A stretch of DNA of 64,000 bases from Adiantum capillus-veneris. Lineage: Eukaryota; Streptophyta; Polypodiopsida; Polypodiales; Pteridaceae. A program made the translations under genes and the position numbers. The stretch's first letter is position 1, and each line of letters starts with the position of its first letter. The notes below the pieces were generated by a model that was not told the origin of the DNA, did not search any database, and saw only the letters and a list, made by a program, of their open reading frames with translations. Below, one piece after another: positions 34,259-42,883 of this stretch. Location: contig CM043964.1 of assembly GCA_014529385.2 (NCBI GenBank), positions 104,645,587-104,709,586 of the forward strand, written 5' to 3'.

Positions 34259-35411
34259 ACCTCACATTCTCTAGTCATGTCCAATCCCCGCACACCTCGG
34301 TCTAGAGGTGCACGGAGATCAGAACCACCGGGTTATAATCTCGTCTTTATTGGTCAATACCTATATTTGTGGGTACAAGAAATCTAGACACCCACGTCTA
34401 CATGATACTGCATGTAGTGGACAAAATCCCTTTGCCTCTTCTCTAGCTGTAGCACTTCACTTCATCTTAACATCTTTTCACAGTAGATCTTTTCACTGTT
34501 CGTCTAACTCTAAACCCTAAACCGTAAGTAATTCTTGCGTGGACTCGATCTAACGTAAATAAGCGTAAATCTAAATAAACGTAAATCTAACTAAAAATAA
34601 AGCTAAATCTAATTTAACGTAAGTCTAATGACTAGAGGTTGTCTAGATGGTCATTGTGTCGGGGATGTAGTGACTCTTGCCGCCCTGAAGATCCACCTTC
34701 TTCCCTATCTTCTGAAGACATTTCACCAGTACTTTTGGATCGACGGAGCCCACTATGAGTGAAGGCAGCAATACCCTATATTCCATTGAGGGCTTTCTTC
34801 ACCCGCTTCATGCAGGCATCGCAGTCTATGGAGACCCGCATCTAATCTAATATAACATAAATCTAAATCTAGCTTAAATAAACGTAAATCTAGTTAAAAA
34901 TAAACCTAAATCTAATTTAATGTAAGTCTACATATAACCTAATCTTTAACGTCTTTTAAGATAGTTTCCTACGACGTTATAACTCTCTTCTTCCTGTGTG
35001 TGTGCGCGTGTGTGGATGTGTGTGCCAATAAAAAGAGATAAATGGTATAACCTTTCTATCACCCATGCCAAGTATGATAGATTGATTATGCCATTTCTCT
35101 CTTGAATAATAGGTCTTCAGTTCAACTCCTCGTCGGCTAGATCTTTAGGTCTTTTAATTTTAATTAGTTTCCTACGACGCTCCCTTAGTTTCTCTTTCTT
35201 TCTCTCTCAATGTGTGTACGTTTTTTTGGATCGTATGCATGTTTTCTTTCTCTTTTCCTCTCTCAATGTGTGCGTTTTTTATTTATGCATGTTCTCTCTC
35301 TCTTTTCCTCTCTCAATGCGTGCGTTTTTTGTTTATGCATGCTCTCTCTCTCTTTTTCTCTCTCAATGTGTGTGTGCATTCTTTGTTTATGTATGTGTGT
35401 GCGTTTTTGCA

Positions 35412-35469
<58 letters not shown>

Positions 35470-35589
35470 AACACTATATGTGTGTGTGTATGTGTGTGTG
35501 TGTGAGAGAGAGAGCGAGGGAGAGAGAAAGAGGGGAAGGGAACATGAGAATGAGGAGAGGGAAGGAGCATACCTGGCTCTCCTTCCTCT

Positions 35590-35655
<66 letters not shown>

Positions 35656-35760
35656 GAAAAAGAGAGAGAGAGAGAGAGAGAGAGTGAGGGAGAGCGTTAC
35701 CTGCTCTTTGCTTGAGGGCGCCGAAAAACTCAGATCTGAGATCTGAGTTTTTGGGCGCGC
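34157..35760. other. CACTA 5' region: microsatellites and a direct repeat
   Basis: Non-coding. It holds a (TC)n tract at about 34219-34257, (CT)n at about 35418-35466, (GT)n at about 35593-35650 and (AG)n at about 35660-35690. A diverged direct repeat of about 57 bases lies at 34574-34632 and 34878-34935 (shared ATAAACGTAAATCTA). The promoter of the minus-strand transposase should lie here. Confidence 0.6.
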
Positions 35761-35779
35761 TCGGTTATTTTTTTTACCC

Positions 35780-35940
35780 CAGCTGGCGTCGCTATGAGCG
35801 TCGCTATAAGCGTCGCTATGAGCGTCGCAAATTTCTTTGTAAATTTGCGACGCTCATAGCGACGCTCATAGCGACGCCGGGAAATTTTTTTTTGAGCGTC
35901 GCTGTGTGAGCGTCGCTAATGTGAAGAGCCTCTTGTAGTG
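35780..35940. repeat. CACTA right subterminal and terminal repeats
   Basis: About nine copies of GCGTCGC/GCGACGC occur in both orientations. They include a hairpin around 35821-35851 (GCGTCGCAAATTT and its complement), and the block ends in CCTCTTGTAGTG. The motif matches the left subterminal array. Confidence 0.85.
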
Positions 35941-35943
35941 AAA

Positions 35944-36884
35944 ACCACCTTGAACATGCTAGAAACAGTACCTTCCAGTGGAGGGTCAGAAAATGAAACA
36001 ATCATACCTATTCAGGTAGTGACACGAGCCCAAGCTCAAAGAATGACGAACAAACCCATAATGGAAGAGCCAAAACTGATGCCCAAAGTTCAAAAACGAA
36101 AAATCAGAGAAGCACTTGGAAAGCTAGAAAGGCGCGTGTGAAAGCCAGAAAAGAACGAGAGCAAACAGCTCTATCCGAGGAGTTGAAACATACAAAGGAT
36201 AGATTAGAGCGGTTAGAGGATCTAGCTAGCTTAAGCTCACACACCACGGCAACCATAGCACCCAAGGAAATAGTAGAGCCCAAAAGTGAAGGATCGGGAG
36301 GATTTGTACTGGCAGACAAGGTAAATGAGCAGTTGGATGCGCTTCTAAAAGCTTATGAATCCAGACTCAAAAAGAACCAAACCCAGGAGCAAAGGTGGAT
36401 GACTTATCCATATGCGGAAATAGAAAAACAAAGGTTGGAAATGTGTAAAAAGATGATTGAAACAGCTCAATCATTGATGGAAGACCCGCTGGGCAAACCT
36501 GCAAATTGGCATGAAGCACCATCTCCAACCCCTATCCAACCAACTTTAGAGGAACACGTAGAAACAAAGGAAGGACTCACTAATGCCTATGAGTCTAGAG
36601 GAGAACCTATCATAGTGCCAAATACAACAGATGAGGCAAGTGACGGGTTCCAACCTAAAACATTGATAGAAATGGGTAAGGACTATAACAGTCTAGACGA
36701 TCTGTGGAAGCAAATCTGTGAGGCCAACGAGGCTAACAGGATGAGTAACCACATGAATAGCACAAGAAAAGAGAATAATGTGATCTTAACTCCTATTGAG
36801 GAATTTGAGGCAAGGTCACAAATGAACTTTGAGATACATTCACAAGGGGGAGACCAGGGATCAATTAGTTTGGGGCACAGCTAA
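35944..36884 (+). pseudogene. Gypsy B gag-pol linker with coiled coil
   Basis: The coding frame resumes after the CACTA element with V-V-T-R-A-Q-A-Q-R. It shifts near 36138 and continues as a 248-codon helical, charged region (L-S-E-E-L-K-H-T-K-D-R-L-E-R-L-E-D-L), probably a coiled coil. It has no recognised domain. It sits between the zinc knuckles and protease, longer than in most gypsy elements. Confidence 0.6.
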
Positions 36885-36941
36885 CCAGACTCGCTGAAAA
36901 CTTTACCCTCTTACCAAGGAGAGTATGAAGCCAAGTCTGAA

Positions 36942-38174
36942 GTGAGAGCAATTCCATTTCAAAGACTTTCTTCTAACAAAGTGATGGATTCACAAGGATT
37001 GATTGAGTTATTGTCCACCGCGATGGCATGCACAATCATATTGGCCGAACTCCTAAGGTTACGACCAAACATGTGGACCACAGTAGGTAAATGCCTAGAA
37101 AAATTTGGAGTGAAAGACCCCACCTTGAGGCTACAGGAAGCGATCAGAGAGTTGGACAGGCCTCAACTAAACACTAGGCCAATATCATTAAACAAGGTTG
37201 GAGAGTATTGCGAGGGAGAAGATGGAAACACCACGCTACCAGTAGAATTCCAAGGATTAGTTTCCAAAGCTATTCTTGGCAGTGGAGCGGGAGTTGCTAT
37301 TGCTACCAAGGAAATATGGAAAAAACCAGCTTTAAGAGCTACCAGAATGAAATTTCAATTGACAGATGGGTTCATGGAGAAGCCTCTAGGACTCTTAGAA
37401 AAAGTGATTGTGACTTCGTGCAGGATCGAGTATGAGCATACATTTGCAATAGTCGATTTCGACAAAAAGAGAAATTATGAGATCATCTTGGGAAGAACAT
37501 TCATCCGAAAATTGAATATGGTCCAAGATTGGGGTTACGAGCACATATACCTCATACATGGTGAGACAACAACTAAAATACACCTGAAAGACCATAGTTA
37601 CAAAGATGTGAACCAAACACCTGTGGAAGGGTTTGATTCAGCTACAATAGCACGATTGCAACTCCCAGCATGGTTAGGGAAACAAAAAGAGCTATGGATG
37701 TGCGGAGCTTCACATTGTGGAAGCTTAAGATGGGGGGAATGCGTCTTAGAAAGAGCGATTGAGAACAAGGAGTATATTCCGGAACCTTTCCCTGAAGATG
37801 CCTTGGAACCTCTAGAATGGGAACACATACTAGCAACATTGGATGTCTGTACCCTTACAAATAGTCCAACAACAAAATTTTGCGATAAGGATGGCTATGA
37901 TGTTCTACCCTACTACATGGTAAGCATTATACCCGGAGAAGATGAGACGATAGAAGCACCAGAACAAGAAGAGTTTTATAACTCCTCTGAACATCTGGAA
38001 GTAAATGATGATGCAGATAATGAGTGTTCATACACCTCAAGTGAGCGTGGAAGGGAAATCGAGAATATCAGGTTTTATGATTTTGCTAATCAGCACCCTA
38101 GACGCCAGGAACGCTATAGGAGGAAACAAGCAGGAAACAAAGAGAGAGAACCTGATGCCCAAGATAAAAGGTAA
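36942..38174 (+). pseudogene. Gypsy B canonical protease with lost catalytic Asp
   Basis: This reads as a retropepsin in the usual place before RT: A-I-L-G-S-G-A-G-V-A-I-A-T followed by the flap-side motif Y-E-I-I-L-G-R-T-F. The active site should be D-S-G-A, but here it is G-S-G-A (GGC at 37278-37280, one base from GAC). The rest of the domain is conserved. About 200 acidic residues of linker follow. A dead protease would stop polyprotein processing unless supplied in trans or by the second protease downstream. Confidence 0.75.
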
Positions 38175-38363
38175 AACTCACTATTTGATGCTTGTAAAAA
38201 TAGAGGATTGTGTAAACGATCAAATATCAAAAAAATTCTCAAAAGATCGAATGGAAAGAACGCGAGAGGAAATAAAACAAGTACGAAAAGCTAAAACAGA
38301 AACAAATCACAAAAATCTCAAAAATCAAGAAAAGAAACAACAAAAGACCAACAGTGGACCAAA

Positions 38364-39384
38364 TTGGAGCATAAACAGAAATACCAAGAACTGAAACGGT
38401 CTTTACGTGAGATATGGACTACGGAAGAAGATAGTGATGGTAAAGGGGAGTCAGAAAAGGGAAACATGAATGTACCATTACACTATCGTAAATTTACCAT
38501 CCAGGACAAAAAAATCAACATGACATCACCAGTCAGGGAAAGAACCAACCAAGAATCTTACGATGGGCTAGAAAATACAAAAAGGATAGACCTCGCGAAA
38601 CCTGGTGAAAAGCCTCAGCTGGTCTATATAGCAAACGATTTAGATCCTGAAGAAGAAGAACAACTAACAAAACTTCTCAAGAAATATAAAGATGTGTTTG
38701 CATGGTCCTATAAAGACCTCAAAGGAGTTGATCCATCGATATGCCAACATACAATTCCTTTGAAATCGGATGCAAAACCTAGCAAACAATGTCCTTATAC
38801 ATACAATGATACATTTGCTAAACAAATCAAAGAGGAGATTGATAAGCTGATGGAAGTTGAATTCATCTATGAAATTGAACATACAGATTGGGTGTCACCC
38901 ATTGTGGTAGTTCCCAAAAAGAACGGAAAAGTGCGAGTGTGTGTAAACCTCAAAAAGGTAAATGCAGCAATCATAAGGGATAATTATCCCTTGCCAATCA
39001 CAGAACATGTACTATGAGCGGGTGGCTGAAAAACGGGCTTATTCCTTTTTGGACGTGTTTTCAGGATACAACCAACTGGCAATTGCAAGGGAGGATCAAC
39101 ACAAAACAGTGTTTGCCACAGAATGGAGAATTTATGCGTATCGAGTTATGCCGTTTGGCTTAACTAATGCCCCAGCTACCTTCAAAAGGTTAATGACGCA
39201 CGCGTTCAAAGAATACTTGAGAATATTCTTAGAAATATACATGGATGATCTTTGTGTACACTCTCTTCTACGAGAGGAACATATTGACCATTTGCAAAAG
39301 GTCTTTGAGAAATGCAGAACATATCGAATATGTCTTAACCCGGAAAAGTGTATCTTTATGGTTAAGCAAGGCCGCATCTTATGA
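38364..39384 (+). pseudogene. Gypsy B reverse transcriptase
   Basis: RT is spread over two overlapping frames. The first has W-V-S-P-I-V-V-V-P-K-K-N-G-K and D-N-Y-P-L-P. After a frameshift near 39010 the second has L-D-V-F-S-G-Y-N-Q, P-F-G-L-T-N-A-P-A-T-F and catalytic Y-M-D-D-L-C near 39240. A TGA at 39382 separates it from the connection domain. The active-site residues are intact. Confidence 0.8.
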
Positions 39385-40192
39385 CACATTGTCTCAAGAA
39401 ATGGCATAACCACCACTGACTTAGACAAATTCAAAGTCATAGTAGACCTACCCATGCCTACTAATGCTAAACAAGTCCAATCCTTCATGGGACACTGCGG
39501 ATATTATCGAAGATTCATATACATGTATGCAGTCATTGCACAACCTCTGTATCGTTTGGTAGTCAATTTCGATTGGACCAAGGAGTGTGAAACTTCATTC
39601 CAAGAGCTGAAGGAAAACCCTATATCAGCACTTGTACTTAAAGCACCAGATTGGGAAAAGATATTCCATGTTCACATTGATGCTTCTACATATGCAATCG
39701 GGAGTATTCTGGCTCAGCCTGGAGATGGAACAATGGATTTTCCAGTTTGTTATGCAAGCCAATAATTAAACAGTGCGGAAAAGAACTACACAACCACCGA
39801 ACGAGAAGGGTTAGGAATGATTTATGCTGTGAAGAAATTTCAGCATTATTTGCTCGCAAAACAAATTTGTGTTCTTCACAGATCATCAAGCTCTTTTGTA
39901 TCTCATAAATAAACCATGCAATACAGGGAGAATTGTACGCTGGTTTATTATATTGCTAGAATTTGATTTCACAGTGGTGGTCAAAAAGGGTAAAACCCAT
40001 CTACCAGCGGATCATCTTTCAAGGATACACAATGGGAAAGCTCCTGAAGGAGTAGATGATGACATACCAGATGCTTATCTTTTCAATATTGAAATGATAC
40101 CCAAATGGTCACAGGAAATTGTTAGCATTCTTTCCTTTGGAAGTAGGTTCGATACTACGGAATACACATCCAAACAACAAACAATTCGATAA
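39385..40192 (+). pseudogene. Gypsy B RT connection and RNase H
   Basis: H-C-G-Y-Y-R-R-F-I and D-W-T-K-E-C mark the connection. RNase H has V-H-I-D-A-S-T-Y-A-I-G-S-I-L-A-Q, E-K-N-Y-T-T-T-E-R-E and F-F-T-D-H-Q-A-L. A TAA at 39763-39765 and a frameshift near 39870 break it. It ends with A-D-H-L-S-R and V-D-D-D-I-P-D-A, typical of non-chromovirus plant gypsy elements. Unlike gypsy A there is no second RNase H. Confidence 0.75.
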
Positions 40193-40815
40193 ACAAAAAA
40201 CTTCCAATTGATAGCAGGACGGCTGTATCATCTAGGATCGGACCAAATCCTACGATTATGTATAAATCCGAAAGAATTTGAATGCTACCTTGGAGAATCA
40301 CATGTCCAGGATTGTGCATTTCATTGTTCAACAGTGAAAACACACCAGAGATTGAAACAGTTAGGGGTTTATTGGCCAACTATGTATGCGGACACCCATT
40401 CTTATGTTACCAATTGTACTATATGTAGTGCCAAATGACCAGTGGATCACGCAACATTGTTTCAGGTAAACATTGCACCTGCATGGAGTCAATATATCAT
40501 TGATTTCTTAACCCACCATGACGTTTCCTAAGAACATCACAAGAGCATGAAAAAGGGCTATAGAGCTGGAAGCTCGAGACTTTCAGTTAATTGGGAACCA
40601 ACTCTATAAGCGAGGAAAGGACAATCAACTTAGAATCTGTGCAAGTAAAAACGAATAGCTACTAATTCTAGAACATGCACATAGCGAAATAAGTGGAGGC
40701 TATTTTTCGGGCCGATAAGACGGCAAAAATTGTCTTAAACCGCAGGAATATGATGGCCTACATTGCATATGGACACTGAAGAGTTTGTAAAGCGTTGTGA
40801 CGCATGTTAGCGCAC
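40193..40815 (+). pseudogene. Gypsy B tandem HHCC zinc modules
   Basis: Two successive integrase-type zinc-binding modules can be read. The first is at 40300-40437 (E-S-H-V-Q, H-Q-R-L-K-Q-L-G-V-Y-W-P-T-M, C-T-I-C). The second is decayed, at about 40660-40815 (E-H-A-H-S-E-I-S-G-G-Y-F, then R-C-D-A-C). Between them lies a repeat of the pre-zinc segment (L-I-G-N-Q-L-Y-K-R-G-K). Several stops and frameshifts occur in the second module. Confidence 0.6.
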
Positions 40816-40819
40816 CCAG

Positions 40820-41710
40820 GTGCCGATAAAGAGCGATGAGATGCCACTACAGCCAATGATGGGAGCAAGAGCATTTGCAAAATGGGGCATTGATTTTGTG
40901 AGACCTATCTCACCCTCTGCATATCACACCCATGCCCAATATATCATTATAGCTACAGACTATCTCACAAAATGGGTGGAAGCCAAGGCAACACAAAAAG
41001 CAGATGCGCAGACCACCGTACAATTTTTGTATGAGAATGTTTTTGTACGATACGGTTTACCAATAGAAATTGTCAGTGATCGTGGGACACATTTTCTTAA
41101 TGAAGTCATTGAATATCTACTAGAGGAATTCATGGTCATACATAGGAAATCTGCTCCATACCATCCACAGGCAAATGGACAAGCTGAGGCCACAAATAAA
41201 ACACTATGCACGGTTCTCACTAAAATAGTGTTAGAGTCAAGAACAGATTGGGATCGGCAGCTACACTCAACACTATGGACATACAGAGTATCTTACAAAA
41301 CATCGATAGGATCAACACCGTACAACATGGTGTTTGGCCTAAATGCTAAACTACCCATATATTTTTTAATTCCAACTCTACGAGTAGCAAAATGCTTAGA
41401 ATGGACAGGGCAGGAGCTCTCTTCAAGAATAGATGATCTTGAAAAGCTAGATGAACTCCGCTTGAGAGCTATAGCTTCAATCTATGCTAAAAAGAGAAGA
41501 CAAAAAGAGTTTTTTGACAAGCATGTGCGCACTAAAGAGTTCAAATTAACAAGTGATTATGTACTTGTTTATACTTTGAAGCAACATGCCAAGAAACTTA
41601 AAAAGCAAGGGATGGGGCCCTTTGTGATTAGTGATCTATCACAAAGCGGAGCTGTCAAGCTTGCTACATTAGCAGGTGAAGAAATGCCGAACTGGATTAG
41701 TGGATGTTGA
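40820..41710 (+). pseudogene. Gypsy B integrase core
   Basis: This open 296-codon frame has the full catalytic triad: D in W-G-I-D-F-V, D in I-V-S-D-R-G-T-H-F and E in G-Q-A-E-A-T-N-K. A C-terminal part (G-P-F-V-I-S-D-L-S-Q-S-G-A-V-K-L) follows and ends at a TGA. After the stop, coding similarity continues as a charged helical tail (M-K-E-K-Q-R-V-R-E-E-A-Q-E-E-A-K-E-R) that runs, with a frameshift near 41850, into the extra protease ORF. Integrase and second protease may once have been one polyprotein. Confidence 0.8.
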
Positions 41711-41833
41711 GACTGAAGAAATATCATTTACCACTCACACAGGATATGCTTCAACAAATTCATCAAGGAAAACAACGAATGAAGGAAAAACAGAGAGTAC
41801 GAGAAGAAGCTCAAGAGGAAGCCAAAGAACGCA

Positions 41834-42883
41834 TTGCAAAAACGAAAACTTCTGCGACAACAACAACAAGGTGAAGCACCATTGCCAGTCAATGCCATTC
41901 GACTAACGAAGTTGGATGAAGACACAGTGGAGCCAATAATTGTAGTCAAACTGGGTAGCAGTCAAGTTGAATTGACGGCATTGCTTGACTCTGGAGCTCA
42001 AGAAAATTTGATCTCTTACGGAGTATACCAACAGCTCAAATCCACAGGTCGACTTCATCCTACTCCTCAAGTGCTGGAAAGTAGTACATCACACTCGTTG
42101 AAAACATTGGGCTGGACTATATTTCATGTACAAGTACATCAATATATTTACCCACACAAATTTTATATAGTCGAGGATGAAAGCACACAACACCCAATGA
42201 TGTTGGGACAACCTTGGCAAAAAGAGTACAATGTGCAGATAGATTGGAATGTGAATGCAGTCAAAATTCAGCATGCACAAGAACAACAAGTAATAGCCTT
42301 TGCTCACCAATACCGGAATAATCAGCTGCTAGCCATGCAATCACTGAAAAAAGAGCCAAAAGCAAGAGTGCCACCAAAGAACAACATGATACCCAAGGCT
42401 AACAGACAGGTAAAAGCCAACCATGCTAACTACATACATACGAAGTTACTCACCGTAGTGCAAAGATCTAGGTTACCAAAACAAGGGAAACAAGTATGGA
42501 TGTTGAAGGATAGAAATGACATGGCAAACAAACAACAATGCAACAAAAGAATTCAACCAAAGCAGATAGTTCAACCAAAACCCAAGGGCAGAAAACAGAT
42601 ATGGATCCCAAAGAAAATGCTCAGCAACAAAAACCCAACTGTTACTCGCATTTGGATACCAAAACACAAGCAAAAGGAACTCCCTTCAGTACAAGCAACA
42701 ACCAAAGGCAGACAACTGCATTTGAAAAAGGACAACCGCCTTATGTGGATACCAATCCACACCAACACAGTGGCAACAAAGGAAGTAGCAAAACACCTAC
42801 AAAAACCGGCAAAAACAAGCTACCAATGGAAAGCAAAAGAAATAGATCCACTGTCATTCCAGCCAAGACAATCCTCTCCATAG
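41834..42883 (+). CDS. Extra 3' ORF with retropepsin-like domain and W-I-P-K repeats
   Basis: This is a 349-codon open frame after the integrase, where some plant gypsy elements carry an env-like ORF. Residues about 38-135 form a retropepsin-like domain: A-L-L-D-S-G-A-Q-E-N-L-I-S (DSGA codons at 41987-41998) and the flap-side M-M-L-G-Q-P-W near 42200. The rest is Lys/Gln-rich and basic, with four spaced motifs: V-W-M-L-K-D (about 42494), I-W-I-P-K-K (42599), I-W-I-P-K-H (42651) and M-W-I-P-I-H (42742). No RT follows, so it is not the start of another pol. Its initiation site is unclear: there is no good Met before the domain and a frameshift links it to the integrase tail. Confidence 0.65.
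   Translation: MQKRKLLRQQQQGEAPLPVNAIRLTKLDEDTVEPIIVVKLGSSQVELTALLDSGAQENLISYGVYQQLKSTGRLHPTPQVLESSTSHSLKTLGWTIFHVQVHQYIYPHKFYIVEDESTQHPMMLGQPWQKEYNVQIDWNVNAVKIQHAQEQQVIAFAHQYRNNQLLAMQSLKKEPKARVPPKNNMIPKANRQVKANHANYIHTKLLTVVQRSRLPKQGKQVWMLKDRNDMANKQQCNKRIQPKQIVQPKPKGRKQIWIPKKMLSNKNPTVTRIWIPKHKQKELPSVQATTKGRQLHLKKDNRLMWIPIHTNTVATKEVAKHLQKPAKTSYQWKAKEIDPLSFQPRQSSP

Larger units (their letters stand above)
28203..35943 (-). mobile_element. Complete CACTA (En/Spm-like) transposon with AAA target duplication
   Basis: The element runs 28206-35940 (7,735 bases). The left end reads CACTACAAGAGG, and the right end is its exact reverse complement CCTCTTGTAGTG. AAA is duplicated on both sides (28203-28205 and 35941-35943). 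Both ends carry dense GCGTCGCT/AGCGACGC subterminal repeats. Two minus-strand genes lie inside: a TNP2-type transposase and a second protein. It sits in the gag region of gypsy B. Ends and target site are intact, so this copy may still be mobilisable. Confidence 0.95.

Noticed and set aside
35210-35687. Several long plus- and minus-strand frames of Leu/Ser/Cys/Val repeats
   Set aside because: They are translations of (CT)n and (GT)n microsatellites inside the CACTA element.
41834-42883. The second protease ORF as the start of another gypsy pol
   Set aside because: No RT follows and the frame ends in a basic repeat tail; I therefore kept it as a 3' ORF of gypsy B, though a breakpoint upstream is not excluded.
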